A stretch of 64,000 nucleotides of DNA, from NCBI RefSeq assembly GCF_024171765.1, contig NZ_JAMTCI010000001.1, positions 2,776,796 through 2,840,795 of the forward strand. The letters run 5' to 3'. The notes beneath the pieces were generated by a model. It ran no database searches, was not told where the DNA came from, and saw only the letters and a list, made by a program, of their open reading frames with translations. Made by a program: the position numbers and the translations under genes. The DNA comes from Williamsia deligens. GTDB taxonomy: Bacteria > Actinomycetota > Actinomycetes > Mycobacteriales > Mycobacteriaceae. Of this stretch, positions 35,827-45,839 are shown piece by piece (position 1 is the first letter of the stretch; each line of letters starts with the position of its first letter).

Positions 35827-38800
35827 ATGCGCGACGGCTCGACCGACCGTGTCCGCGACCGCCCACGCCGTGCCGCCGAGGTCCCCGCGTCGCTCGTCGC
35901 CGGAGCCGTCGCCGAGATCCCCGCCCGCACCTGGACCGACCGTGCCGCGGAGCTCGTCGCCGGACCCCTGCCCGGCGGCGGCCGCGCGTGGCAGCCGACC
36001 CGCGTCACCGGCGGTCCCGGTACGGGCAAGACCGCGCTCGTCGTCGACGTCGCGGTGTCCCGCCTGACCGCCGCCGGCGCCGATCCCGAGTCCGTCCTCG
36101 TCCTCGCGTCCGATCGTCGTGCCGCGGCCCGGCTGCGGGAGGACATCACCCGCCGGGTGCTCGCCCACCCCGACCGCGATGCCGCCCATCGGTCGACGCG
36201 CGAGCCACTCGTCCGCACCGTCCACTCGTACGCGTTCGCGCTGCTGCGCCTGCAGGCATCCACCGTCGGCAACCCGCCGCCGCGTCTGATCACGGGGTCC
36301 GAGCAGGACGCGGTGCTGCGGGAACTGCTCGCCGGTGACCTCGCCGACGGCGCGCCCGACTGGCCGGAGCGGTTGCGACCGGCACTCCACACCGACGGCT
36401 TCGCCCAGGCCCTGCGCGACCTGATCATGCGAGCAGCCGAACGGGGCGTCGGTCCCGAGCGGCTCATCGCGCTGGGACGGGCCCACGGCCGCGACGAATG
36501 GGTCGCCGCGGGCATCGCCTATCGCCAGTACGAGCAGACCAGCCTGCTCCGTGGAGCCGTCGGATCGGTGTCGCCGCAGGCCACCTCACCGGCTGTCGAC
36601 GCCGCCGAGTTGATCGGTTCCGCCCTCACCGCGCTCGCCACCGACGAGGTCCTGCTCGCCGGGGAGCGTGCCCGTGTGCGCCACCTCCTCGTCGACGACG
36701 CCCACCACCTCGACCCGCAGGCCGCGCACCTGGTGCGGCTGATCGGGACCGGCGCCGCCGAGACCGTCGTCGCCGGCGACCGCGACCAGAACGTCTTCGC
36801 GTTCCGCGGTGCCGACCCGCGGTTCCTCGACGAGCTCGTCGAACCCGGGTCCGGGCACGACGTCGTCCTCGACGTCGATCACCGTGCCGTGCCCGAGATC
36901 TCGGCTGTCGTCGACGCGATCGCGGCCCGCCTCCCGGGTCCTGCACGCGCGCCGCGGAGTCCGGTCGCCGGATCGGCCGACACCGCGGGGACCCACCTCG
37001 GCGCCGGCCCGGCGGTGCGGGTCGAGGCCTACGCGTCGTCGGCGAAGGAGGCCACGGCCATCGCGGACGCCCTGCGCCGCGCGCATCTGTTCGAGGGCGT
37101 GCCGTGGTCGCGGATGGCGATCGTGACGCGGTCGGTGGCGCGATCGGTCGCCCCGTTGCGCCGGGCCCTGCGCACCGCGGGTGTCCCGGTGGTGACGCCC
37201 GCGTCCGAACTGCCCCTGCACCGCCAGCGTGCGGTGGCCGCCCTGCTCTCGGTGCTGCGTGCCGTCGACGGTGACATCGACGGCGACGAGGCACTCGCTC
37301 TGCTGGCCGGTCCTGTCGGAGGCGCTGATCCGACAGCACTGCGCCGGCTGCGACGGGGACTGCGACGCACCGGCGACACCACCGCGGACGACGGGCCCCG
37401 CTCCGAGCGCGACTCCGTCGCGGTGATCGTCGCCGTCATCGCGGGGGCCGGGGCGGATGTGACGGACGCCGACGCCGAGGAGCGTGTCGCCGCACTCACC
37501 GCCGCCGAGCGCGCACCGTTGACGCGGGTGCGCGACGTGGTGGCCGCTGCCCGCCTCGAGCAGGCCCGCGGCGGCGGCGTCGAGGACGTGCTGTGGACCG
37601 CCTGGGAGAAGACCGGTCTCGCGAGACGCTGGTCGGCGACAGCCCTGCGCGGTGGCCCCGCGGCCGACCAGGCCGACCGCGACCTCGACGCCGTCGTCGC
37701 GCTGTTCGACGTCGCCGCCGGTTTCACCGACAACCTGCCCGCCGCCGGGATCGGCGCTTTCGTCGACCACGTCTGCACGCTGCGGATCGCGGGCGAGGTG
37801 TCGCGTCGGGTGGGTGACCCGGAGGCGGTGACCATCGTCTCGGCGCACGCCGCGGCCGGGCGCGAGTGGGACGTCATCGCGATCGCGGGCGTGCAGGACG
37901 GACTCTGGCCGTCGTTGCGCAGCCGCGGCGGCATCCTCGGGACGCCCGCTCTCGTCGACCTCCTCGACGGGGTCGCGGTCGAGGGCCTGGACACGGTGTC
38001 GCGGACCGCGACGGCCCTCGCCGACGAGCGTCGGCTGTTCCTGGTGGCGTGTTCGCGCGCACGGCGCCGCCTGATGGTGACGGCCGTCGACGACGGCGGC
38101 GGCGACGCCGCACCGTCCCGCTTCATCGTGGAGGTGGCGGCGCAGCTCGCCGGCGACCGCGACGACACCGCCGACCGTGATGACGCGGCACCGGTCGTGT
38201 CCGCGGACGGGCTGCTCGAGGTCGCACCCGCCGTGCGCCGCACGTTGTCGCTGCCGTCGATCGTCGCGGCGCTGCGTGCCCAGGTCGTCGAGCCCGATCC
38301 CGACCCCCGGGTCGCCGAGATGCTGGCACGTCTGGCCGACGCCGGGGTTCCCGGCGCCCACCCCGACGAGTGGTTCGGGCTTGCCGGACCGAGCACCGAC
38401 AGTCCGCTGTGGGACCCCGCTCGCGGGCCGATCACGGTGTCACCGTCCAGCGTCGAGGCGATCCAGCGGTGCGCCCTGCGATGGATGTTCGAGCGGACGG
38501 GTGGCCGCGACGGCGACTCCGCCCCGGCTGTGTCGGGGACCGTCGTGCACACCCTGGTGCAGGCGCTCGCGGGACAGATGCCCCCGGACGAGGTGACCGC
38601 AGCGCTGCGGCGCATCTGGGACCAGGTCGACGTCGGCGCCCAGTGGTACTCGTCGCACGAGCTCACCCGGGTGGAGGCCATGCTCGACCACTTCGGTCGC
38701 TGGCTCGAGCGGTCCCGCGGCGATCTCGAGGAGATCGGCGTCGAGGTCGACGTGGACGTCACCCTCCCCTCCGAGGATGCCGACGACGCCGACCCGACCG

Positions 38801-39240
38801 ATCCGACGGCGACCGCCGGTGTCCGCATCCGGGGCCGCATCGACCGTCTCGAGCGGGATGCGCAGGGACGTCCGGTGGTGGTCGACGTGAAGACCGGCAA
38901 GACGGCGGTGACCAAGGACGACGCCGCGGTGCACCCGCAACTCGCGACGTATCAGCTGGCGGTGCACCTCGGCGGTGTCGCCGGACTGGCCGGCACCGAA
39001 CCCGGTGGCGGACGCCTCGTCTACGTGAACAACTCCAACAAGACGACCGGTGCCGCCGAACGCGTCCAGCCCGCGCTGACGGCCGAGCACATCGCCGAGT
39101 GGACCCAGATCGTGCGGGACGCCGCCCGGCGCAGCGCCGGACCGCGGTTCGTCGCCACCGTCAACGCCGGGTGTTCGCGGTGCCCGGTGACGGCGTCGTG
39201 CCCGGCGTCCCTGGCGGGCAAGGCGGTGACCGATGACTGA
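35827..39240 (+). CDS. adnA: AdnA subunit of the mycobacterial-type helicase-nuclease AdnAB
   Basis: 1137 residues. UvrD-like motor (Walker A GGPGTGKTA; motif III region VAGDRDQNVFAFRGADPRF; SAHAAAGREWDVIAIAGVQDG) and a C-terminal RecB-family nuclease domain with VVDVKTGK near residue 1020 and an iron-sulfur-type Cys cluster near the end (CSRCPVTASC). AdnAB resects double-strand breaks for recombination. ATG 35827 is chosen for its GGGAGGGAGG site. The motor Walker B reads LLVDDAHH, differing from DExx, in line with AdnA being the weaker motor. Overlaps adnB by 8 nt. Confidence 0.93.
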   Translation: MRDGSTDRVRDRPRRAAEVPASLVAGAVAEIPARTWTDRAAELVAGPLPGGGRAWQPTRVTGGPGTGKTALVVDVAVSRLTAAGADPESVLVLASDRRAAARLREDITRRVLAHPDRDAAHRSTREPLVRTVHSYAFALLRLQASTVGNPPPRLITGSEQDAVLRELLAGDLADGAPDWPERLRPALHTDGFAQALRDLIMRAAERGVGPERLIALGRAHGRDEWVAAGIAYRQYEQTSLLRGAVGSVSPQATSPAVDAAELIGSALTALATDEVLLAGERARVRHLLVDDAHHLDPQAAHLVRLIGTGAAETVVAGDRDQNVFAFRGADPRFLDELVEPGSGHDVVLDVDHRAVPEISAVVDAIAARLPGPARAPRSPVAGSADTAGTHLGAGPAVRVEAYASSAKEATAIADALRRAHLFEGVPWSRMAIVTRSVARSVAPLRRALRTAGVPVVTPASELPLHRQRAVAALLSVLRAVDGDIDGDEALALLAGPVGGADPTALRRLRRGLRRTGDTTADDGPRSERDSVAVIVAVIAGAGADVTDADAEERVAALTAAERAPLTRVRDVVAAARLEQARGGGVEDVLWTAWEKTGLARRWSATALRGGPAADQADRDLDAVVALFDVAAGFTDNLPAAGIGAFVDHVCTLRIAGEVSRRVGDPEAVTIVSAHAAAGREWDVIAIAGVQDGLWPSLRSRGGILGTPALVDLLDGVAVEGLDTVSRTATALADERRLFLVACSRARRRLMVTAVDDGGGDAAPSRFIVEVAAQLAGDRDDTADRDDAAPVVSADGLLEVAPAVRRTLSLPSIVAALRAQVVEPDPDPRVAEMLARLADAGVPGAHPDEWFGLAGPSTDSPLWDPARGPITVSPSSVEAIQRCALRWMFERTGGRDGDSAPAVSGTVVHTLVQALAGQMPPDEVTAALRRIWDQVDVGAQWYSSHELTRVEAMLDHFGRWLERSRGDLEEIGVEVDVDVTLPSEDADDADPTDPTATAGVRIRGRIDRLERDAQGRPVVVDVKTGKTAVTKDDAAVHPQLATYQLAVHLGGVAGLAGTEPGGGRLVYVNNSNKTTGAAERVQPALTAEHIAEWTQIVRDAARRSAGPRFVATVNAGCSRCPVTASCPASLAGKAVTDD

Positions 39241-42200
39241 GGTGATGACCGACCGGGCCCTGATCTCCGCCCGCGTCCTGTCCGCCGCACTCGGACTGCC
39301 CGCCCCGACCGACGAACAGGTCGAGGTCATCGAGGCGCCGATGGAACCGCTACTCGTGGTGGCCGGGGCAGGGGCGGGCAAGACGGAGACGATGGCGGCC
39401 CGCGTGGTGTGGCTCGTCGCCAACCGCATGGTCTCGCCGGACGAGATCACCGGGCTCACGTTCACCCGCAAGGCGGCCGCCGAGCTCGCAGCCCGTATCC
39501 GACGGCGCCTGGCGATGCTCGCCGGATCGCCGGCGATGCTCAACTGGGACCCCGACGGCTCGACGCGTGCGGTGCTGCGCGCGGCCGACCCCGAGGTCAG
39601 CACGTACCACGCCTACGCGGGGCGACTCATCGCCGACCACGGTCTGCTGCTCCCCGTGGAGCCCGCGTCGACGTTGCTGTCGGAGACGGAACTGTGGCAG
39701 GTCGCGTTCGAGGTGGTGTCCGGGTGGACCGACGATCTCGCCACCTCGAAGACGCCGCAGGGTGTCACCGAGTCGGTGCTGTCGTTGTACTCCGACGCGG
39801 CCGAACATCTCGTGGACCTGCAGGACATCGCGCACAGCGGGCTGGATCTGCACCGGCTGATCGACACCCTCCCGCCCGGACCGCGGCAACGCGCCGAGCC
39901 CGCCCAGGCCCTGCGGGCGATGCAGGAGGTCGTTCTCGAACGCCACCGCCTCGTGCCACTGGTGCAGCGTCTGGCCGACACGATGCGCGCGCAGAACGTC
40001 CTCGACTTCGGCAGTCAGATGTCGCTGGCCGCCCGACTCGTCCGCGACCACCCGGAGGTCGCGGCCGCGGAGCGGTCCACCGTCCGCGCGGTCCTGCTCG
40101 ACGAGTACCAGGACACCGGGCACTCGCAGCGGATCCTGCTGTCGCGGTTGTTCGGTGGTCCCGCGCCGCCGGGGCGGGGTGCCGTCGCGGTGACCGCCGT
40201 GGGTGACCCGATCCAGTCGATCTACGGGTGGCGCGGTGCCTCGGCCGCCAACCTGCCGCGGTTCGCGACCGACTTCCCGACGTCGTCGGGGGAACCCGCG
40301 CCCCGTCGTGAACTGCTCACCAGCTGGCGCAACCCGAGAACCGCCCTGCGCCTGGCCAATCAGGTGTCCGAGGACCTGCGCGCCGCCGGGATCCCGGTCA
40401 GCGTGCTGCGATCCCGCGACGATGCGCCGGAGGGGACGGTCGACGTCGCCCTGCACGAGACCGTCCTCGACGAGCGCAGGTGGATCGCCGACGAGGTCGA
40501 GGCCGAGTACGCCGCCGCCGAACGCGCCGGTACGCCACCGCCCACCACCGCGGTCCTGGTGCGCCGCAACGAGGATTCCGCGCCGCTGGCCGGAGAGCTG
40601 GAGGCCCGGGGGATCCCCGTCGAGGTGGTCGGGATCGGGGGACTGCTGTTCGTCCCCGAGGTCCAGGACATCGTGGCCACGCTGCGCCTCATGGCCGACC
40701 CGATGGCGGGCACCGCGGCCATGCGTCTGCTCACCGGGGCCCGGTTCCGGCTCGGCGCAGCCGATCTCGCAGCCCTGTGGCGGCGCGCCCGGGAGCTGGC
40801 GGTGACGGGTGGACCCGGGGCCGGCGGAACGGTCGACTCGAGCGCCGCCCTGGACGACGCCCTGGAGGCGGTGCTCCCGACCGACACCGTCGACGAGGCC
40901 GGTCTCGGCGACGCCATCGCCGACCCCGGGGATCCGTCGCGGTACAGCCCGGCCGGACACCGCCGGATCGTCGAGATCGGCCACATGCTGGAGGGCCTGC
41001 GTCGCCGCATCGGCCAGTCGTTGCCGGACCTCGTCGCGGACGTGGAGTCCACGCTCGGCGTGGCCGTCGAGACCCAGGTCCGCGCCCGTCGGATGCGCGG
41101 CGTGATCACCGGGCGAGAACACCTCGACGCCTTCGCCGACCACGTCGCCACCTACGCCGAACGACCCTCGGCGACGTTGTCCGGGCTGCTCGCCTTCCTC
41201 GACTCGGCCGCCACCGTCGAGAAGGGTCTCGAGATGGGTGCGGTGGAGATCGCCGACGACCGTGTGCAGATCCTCACGATGCACGCGGCGAAGGGGTTGG
41301 AGTGGGAGGTGATCGTGCTGCCGCACGTCTGCACCGACATCTTCCCCGGCAGCAAGGCGGACGGCACCTGGCTGGGCAGCGCCCGCGAACTCCCCGCCGA
41401 CCTCCGCGGTGATCTCGCCGACGCCTCCGGCGTCGGGTTCCCGCCACTGCAGCTCGCCGACGTCGACGACCGCAAGGACCTCACCGACCGCATCGACGAC
41501 CACAAGCAGGCGCTGCGTGACCGGAAGCTGGAGGAGGACCGGCGACTGCTGTACGTCGCACTCACCCGCACCCAGAGACGTCTGCTCGTCTCCGGACACC
41601 ACTGGACCGCCAAGCACGACAAGCCCAAGGGGCCCTCGCAGTTCCTCACCGAGATCGCCGAGATCGTTGCGGACGCCGACGATCCCGGTATGCGCATCGT
41701 GGCATGGGCCGACGATCCGGGTGACGGGGCGTCGAACCCGTTGGCGGAGAGCTCGATCGCCGTCGAATGGCCGCGTGATCCCCTCGGTGCCCACCGGGCC
41801 GCGATCGTCGCCGGTGCCGATCGCGTACGTGAGGCGTTGCGTCGTCGCGGAGCTCCGGCACTGTTCGACGCGCCCGGGCCCGGGTCCGACGAGCCCGCCC
41901 CCGACGACCCGCTCGACGCGCTGGAACGAGAGGTGGACGCGCTGCTCGCCGAGCGTGCTGCCGAGAACGTCTACGACCTCGAGGTGGCGCTCCCGCAGCA
42001 CCTGTCGGTGAGCCAGCTCGTCGAACTCGACTCCGACGAGGCGGCGTTCGCGCGTCGGCTGCGACGTCCGATGCCGTTCCGCCCCAACCGATCGGCCCGT
42101 CGCGGCACGGCGTTCCACGCCTGGGTGGAGCGGCGCTTCGGCGCGACCCGTCTGCTCGACACCGACGAGTTGCCGGGCGCCGCCGACGAATCGAACGACG

Positions 42201-42604
42201 CCGACGCCGATCTCGCCGTCCTGCGGGAGGCGTTCCTGGCCTCGCCGTGGGCATCTCGCACCCCGGCGGAGGTGGAGGTCCCGTTCGAGACGGTCATCGG
42301 CGACACGGTCGTCCGCGGCCGGATCGACGCGGTGTTCACCGAACCCGACGGGTCGGCGGTGGTGGTGGACTGGAAGACCGGCGCCGTGCCCGACGCCGCA
42401 CACACCGCGTCACTCGCGGTGCAGCTGGCGGCCTACCGCGTCGCATGGTCGGAACTGTCCGGGACGCCGCTGGACCGGGTGCGCGCCGCGTTCCACTACG
42501 TCCGTTCGAACGTCACCGTCGAGCCGTCGGATCTGCCCGACCGCGACGGGCTCGGGCAGCTGTTGGCGGTCAGGAGTCCCGACGGATCCGCAGGGCCGTG
42601 GTGA
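39233..42604 (+). CDS. adnB: AdnB subunit of the AdnAB helicase-nuclease
   Basis: 1123 residues. Lead motor with Walker A GAGAGKTE, Walker B LLDEYQDT, motif III VGDPIQSIYGWRGA, motif [17 protein letters not shown] and VI YVALTRTQRR. C-terminal nuclease domain with VVDWKTG near residue 1045. ATG 39233 lies inside the end of adnA, so the subunits are made together. Its last 35 bp overlap the convergent DoxX gene. Confidence 0.94.
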   Translation: MTEVMTDRALISARVLSAALGLPAPTDEQVEVIEAPMEPLLVVAGAGAGKTETMAARVVWLVANRMVSPDEITGLTFTRKAAAELAARIRRRLAMLAGSPAMLNWDPDGSTRAVLRAADPEVSTYHAYAGRLIADHGLLLPVEPASTLLSETELWQVAFEVVSGWTDDLATSKTPQGVTESVLSLYSDAAEHLVDLQDIAHSGLDLHRLIDTLPPGPRQRAEPAQALRAMQEVVLERHRLVPLVQRLADTMRAQNVLDFGSQMSLAARLVRDHPEVAAAERSTVRAVLLDEYQDTGHSQRILLSRLFGGPAPPGRGAVAVTAVGDPIQSIYGWRGASAANLPRFATDFPTSSGEPAPRRELLTSWRNPRTALRLANQVSEDLRAAGIPVSVLRSRDDAPEGTVDVALHETVLDERRWIADEVEAEYAAAERAGTPPPTTAVLVRRNEDSAPLAGELEARGIPVEVVGIGGLLFVPEVQDIVATLRLMADPMAGTAAMRLLTGARFRLGAADLAALWRRARELAVTGGPGAGGTVDSSAALDDALEAVLPTDTVDEAGLGDAIADPGDPSRYSPAGHRRIVEIGHMLEGLRRRIGQSLPDLVADVESTLGVAVETQVRARRMRGVITGREHLDAFADHVATYAERPSATLSGLLAFLDSAATVEKGLEMGAVEIADDRVQILTMHAAKGLEWEVIVLPHVCTDIFPGSKADGTWLGSARELPADLRGDLADASGVGFPPLQLADVDDRKDLTDRIDDHKQALRDRKLEEDRRLLYVALTRTQRRLLVSGHHWTAKHDKPKGPSQFLTEIAEIVADADDPGMRIVAWADDPGDGASNPLAESSIAVEWPRDPLGAHRAAIVAGADRVREALRRRGAPALFDAPGPGSDEPAPDDPLDALEREVDALLAERAAENVYDLEVALPQHLSVSQLVELDSDEAAFARRLRRPMPFRPNRSARRGTAFHAWVERRFGATRLLDTDELPGAADESNDADADLAVLREAFLASPWASRTPAEVEVPFETVIGDTVVRGRIDAVFTEPDGSAVVVDWKTGAVPDAAHTASLAVQLAAYRVAWSELSGTPLDRVRAAFHYVRSNVTVEPSDLPDRDGLGQLLAVRSPDGSAGPW

Positions 42605-42986
42605 TCATCGGGACCTGCAGCGGCAGGCGCGCTGCCGCGCCGGCCAGGAGCAGCGGCTTGTCCTTGAACAGGCGCAGGGTGTTGACGTTCGCGGGGAACA
42701 CCGCGACGAACAGCGCCACGGCGGCCGCGGCGGCGGTCCGGCGGGTGGGCGGGTAGAGCAGCCCGACGCCGATGCCGATCTCGGCGACACCCGACGCATA
42801 GGTGAGACTGCGCGCGTCACCGGGGATCTCCCGCGGTTCGATCGAGTCGAACGGTCCGGGGACCGCGAAGTGCAGCGCACCCATCCCGATCAGCGCGCCA
42901 CCCATGATGCGGGCATCACGCTTCGCCGCGGCGCGGCGCCGTCCGGGGAGCACCGGGCTCGGAAGTCTGTCCAGAAGCGTCGTCAT
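42570..42986 (-). CDS. DoxX-family membrane protein
   Basis: 138 residues, four hydrophobic segments (GALIGMGALHFAVP, YASGVAEIGIGVGLLY, AAAAAVALFVAVFPANV, LLLAGAAARLPLQVPMI). The ALHF...P and EIGIGVGLL pattern fits DoxX/DUF4345-like proteins. ATG 42986 chosen; a GTG at 42995 is possible. The last 35 bp overlap adnB antisense. Role unknown; relatives act in thiol/redox membrane complexes. Confidence 0.75.
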   Translation of the reverse strand: MTTLLDRLPSPVLPGRRRAAAKRDARIMGGALIGMGALHFAVPGPFDSIEPREIPGDARSLTYASGVAEIGIGVGLLYPPTRRTAAAAAVALFVAVFPANVNTLRLFKDKPLLLAGAAARLPLQVPMITTALRIRRDS

Positions 42987-43036
42987 GGCGACCACTGTGC
43001 CCGATCGGGCCGTGTGATCGGGCTAGAGTCCCCGTG

Positions 43037-44101
43037 ATGCCTGGACCCATACGTCGCCGGTTGCGCGCCGACGACCTCACCGACATGCCCGACCACGCGC
43101 TGGTCGGTGTCGTCCGGATCCCCGAGACGCAGGCGTCGCCGGTCCGCGCCATCTCCCGCCGTGTGCTGTTCGCGCTCGTCGCGTTGTTCGCGGCGGTCTT
43201 CATCGTCTACCTCGATCGCGGCGGTTACCGCGATGTCCAGGACAGCGAGCTGTCGTTCCTCGACTGCCTCTATTACGCGACCGTCTCCCTGTCGACGACG
43301 GGCTACGGCGACATCACCCCGTTCACCCCCGAGGCGCGACTGATCAACGTCCTCGTCATCACGCCGCTGCGCGTGATGTTCCTGATCGTGTTGGTCGGTA
43401 CGACCCTCGAGGTGCTCACCGAGCGGTCCCGACAGGCCCTGAAGATCCAGCGTTGGAGGAGCAAGGTGCGCAACCACACCGTCGTCGTCGGCTACGGCAC
43501 GAAGGGCAAGACCGCGGTGCGTGCGATGTTGGCGGACGGCGTGAAGCCGTCGGAGGTCGTCGTCGTCGACTCGCAGCAGACCGTGCTCGACGGCGCCGCC
43601 GCGCAGGGTCTGGTCACGGTCCGTGGTGACGCGACGCGCTCGGACGTGTTGCGTCTCGCCGGCGCCCAGCACGCGGCGTCCATCGTCATCGCCGCCAACC
43701 GCGACGACACGGCGGTCCTCGCGACGCTCACCGCCCGCGAGCTCGCGCCGAGGGCGAAGATCGTCGCGTCCATCCGCGAGGCCGAGAACACCCACCTCAT
43801 CCGTCAGTCGGGCGCGAACTCGGTCGTCGTCTCGTCCGAGACCGCCGGTCGCCTGCTGGGTCTCGCGACGTCCACGCCGGCGGTCGTCGAGGTGATCGAG
43901 GACCTGCTCACCCCCGACGCCGGGTACGCCATCGCCGAACGCGACGTCGAGCGCGACGAGTACGGGGCGTCGCCGCAGCATCTCGTCGACATCGTGCTCG
44001 GCGTCGTGCGCGCCGGTCGACTGCACCGCGTCGACGACAGCGAGGTGGACGCCATCGAGGAGGGCGACCGACTTCTCTACGTCCGCAAGGGTCCCGCCTG
44101 A
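43037..44101 (+). CDS. potassium channel with TrkA-N (RCK) domain
   Basis: 354 residues. Two membrane helices flank a selectivity filter TVSLSTTGYGDITP (TTGYGD is the K+ filter), followed by a cytosolic RCK domain beginning VVVGYGTKGKTAVRAML with NAD-binding Gly residues and a C-terminal RCK-C segment. Similar to Rv3200c. Probably ligand-gated K+ conductance. Divergent from the DoxX gene. GTG 43034 is an alternative start. Confidence 0.92.
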   Translation: MPGPIRRRLRADDLTDMPDHALVGVVRIPETQASPVRAISRRVLFALVALFAAVFIVYLDRGGYRDVQDSELSFLDCLYYATVSLSTTGYGDITPFTPEARLINVLVITPLRVMFLIVLVGTTLEVLTERSRQALKIQRWRSKVRNHTVVVGYGTKGKTAVRAMLADGVKPSEVVVVDSQQTVLDGAAAQGLVTVRGDATRSDVLRLAGAQHAASIVIAANRDDTAVLATLTARELAPRAKIVASIREAENTHLIRQSGANSVVVSSETAGRLLGLATSTPAVVEVIEDLLTPDAGYAIAERDVERDEYGASPQHLVDIVLGVVRAGRLHRVDDSEVDAIEEGDRLLYVRKGPA

Positions 44102-44127
44102 GCCGCGAGTGCGGTAGACCTGATCAC

Positions 44128-44820
44128 ATGGCGCGCACCACAGCGGTTGTCCAAGGATTCCTGCGAGTCGGTGTCGTGGGGCCGTTCCTGCGATGGCGTG
44201 ATCATCTCGAGGTGACCGGAGCGCACCACATCCCGCGCAGCGGCCCGGTCGTCCTCGTCGCCAACCATCAGGCCGTGGTCGACTCGTTCCTCGTGGCGAT
44301 CGCCGCCCGTCGCACCGTCGTGTTCCTCGCCAAGGCCGAGTATTTCACCGAGACCGGCCTGCGCGGTCGACTCAAGCAGGCGTTCTTCAGCTCGGTGGGC
44401 CAGATCCCGGTGGACCGGGACGGCGGTGACGCGGCCGCGTCGGCGCTGTCGACGGCGATCGGTGTCGTGCGGTCGGGGCGGGCGTGGGCCGTGCACCCGG
44501 AGGGCTCCCGGGTGACGGGACGTCGTGTGCACCGGGGTCGCACGGGTGCGATGCGGGTGGCCATCGAGACCGGCGCGCCCGTCGTGCCGATCGCACTGAT
44601 CGGGACCGCGGACGGACGACGGGTCTGGTCGCGCCGCCGGGTGACGGTCCGTGTGTGCGAGCCGGTCGACACGACGTCGATGTCGCCGTCGGACGCCCGG
44701 ACGGCGACCGACCTGGTGATGCGTCGGATCGCCGACGCCGCGGGATGGCCCTACGTCGACGAGTACACCCCGAGGCGGTCCTCGACACGACCGTCACCCG
44801 GAGGCCGCTCCGCCGCCTGA
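44128..44820 (+). CDS. 1-acyl-sn-glycerol-3-phosphate acyltransferase (PlsC-like)
   Basis: 230 residues with the acyltransferase blocks NHQAVVDS (H-x4-D, catalytic), FFSSVGQIPVDRDGGD and HPEGSRVTGRRVHRGRTGA (EGxR substrate block), then PVVPIALIG. Membrane-associated enzyme of phospholipid synthesis, or a relative with other acceptors. Follows the channel gene by 26 nt. Confidence 0.88.
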   Translation: MARTTAVVQGFLRVGVVGPFLRWRDHLEVTGAHHIPRSGPVVLVANHQAVVDSFLVAIAARRTVVFLAKAEYFTETGLRGRLKQAFFSSVGQIPVDRDGGDAAASALSTAIGVVRSGRAWAVHPEGSRVTGRRVHRGRTGAMRVAIETGAPVVPIALIGTADGRRVWSRRRVTVRVCEPVDTTSMSPSDARTATDLVMRRIADAAGWPYVDEYTPRRSSTRPSPGGRSAA

Positions 44821-44843
44821 TCGGCGATCGTTAGGCTCGGCAG

Positions 44844-45767
44844 GTGGCCATCTTCGAGTTCTCCGAACCGCCGTTGCTGTCGCGGTCCACCATCGACCGG
44901 GCCGACGAGCTCCGCGGTGACGCCGACCGTCTGGCCGCGGGCTGGCCGTCGGCAAGGGTGCTCCTCGTCGACGCCGAGGGCCGTTCCGGTATCGGGTCCG
45001 ACGGGCTGCGATGGGAGTCGTCGGCGACGATCGGCGACACGATCCCGCAGGACGCCGTGCTCATCGGCGTGCGCGACGGCGTCGACCTGTGGGCGATGCG
45101 CGTCGAGTCGGTCGAGGGCAAGACCGCGGATCCCCGGGGGAGCCTCGGGCGCCTGGAGCCGGACGAGGCCGGACTGTTGGTCACCGCGCTCGGGATCCTG
45201 AACTGGCATGCGTCGGCACGCTTCTCACCCGTCGACGGCAGCCCGACCGTGCCGGCGCGGGCGGGGTGGACGCGCAAGAGCACGACCACCGGACGCGAGG
45301 AGTTCCCGCGTACCGACGCAGCGATCATCACCGTCGTGCACGACGGGGCCGACCACGTCCTGCTCGGTCGACAGTCCGGGTGGCCCGACCGCTGGTTCTC
45401 GACGTTCGCCGGGTTCGTCGAACCGGGGGAGTCGCTGGAGCAGTGCGTGGTGCGTGAACTGCACGAGGAGACCGGTCTCGACGTGTTCGAGCCGCGGTAC
45501 CTGGGCAGCCAGCCGTGGCCGTTCCCGCGGTCGCTGATGATGGGGTTCGCGGCGCGCGCCGATCGCGATCAACCGCTCGACTTCCTCGACGGCGAGATCA
45601 CCGAGGCGCACTGGTTCCCGCGCGACGAGGTGCTCGCCGCCCTCGAGAGCGGCGACGAATGGCTGCGCGGCGAGACCGACCCCGGTGCCGGCCCACGCCT
45701 GCGTCTGCCGGGCTCGATCTCCATCGCCCGCGGTCTCGTGCACGCCTGGGCGACGACTCCCACCTGA
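44844..45767 (+). CDS. nudC: NAD(+) diphosphatase / NAD-cap decapping enzyme NudC
   Basis: 307 residues, GTG start. Nudix box GFVEPGESLEQCVVRELHEE followed by TGL, and the NADH-pyrophosphatase signature SQPWPFPRS. Hydrolyses NAD(H) or the NAD cap of RNA. The zinc-ribbon cysteines of the E. coli enzyme are absent: the equivalent region reads NWHASARFSPVDGSP, as in M. tuberculosis NudC (Rv3199c). Ends at a strong hairpin. Confidence 0.93.
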   Translation: MAIFEFSEPPLLSRSTIDRADELRGDADRLAAGWPSARVLLVDAEGRSGIGSDGLRWESSATIGDTIPQDAVLIGVRDGVDLWAMRVESVEGKTADPRGSLGRLEPDEAGLLVTALGILNWHASARFSPVDGSPTVPARAGWTRKSTTTGREEFPRTDAAIITVVHDGADHVLLGRQSGWPDRWFSTFAGFVEPGESLEQCVVRELHEETGLDVFEPRYLGSQPWPFPRSLMMGFAARADRDQPLDFLDGEITEAHWFPRDEVLAALESGDEWLRGETDPGAGPRLRLPGSISIARGLVHAWATTPT

Positions 45768-45771
45768 CCGC

Positions 45772-45818
45772 GATCGGACGCAGTTTCTTCCGCTCAGCGG
45801 GAAGAACTGCGTCCGATC
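45772..45818. terminator. bidirectional terminator between nudC and mrx1
   Basis: Inverted repeat with outer 14-bp arms GATCGGACGCAGTT (45772-45785) and AACTGCGTCCGATC (45805-45818); the inner TCTTCC/GGGAAG-type bases extend the pairing imperfectly. Lies between two convergent stops. Confidence 0.82.
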
Positions 45819-45839
45819 ACGGCCGAGACGGATCGCCGA

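Noticed and set aside
39350-42403. A 1017-codon minus-strand open frame
   Set aside because: Antisense shadow of adnB, whose helicase and nuclease motifs are intact.
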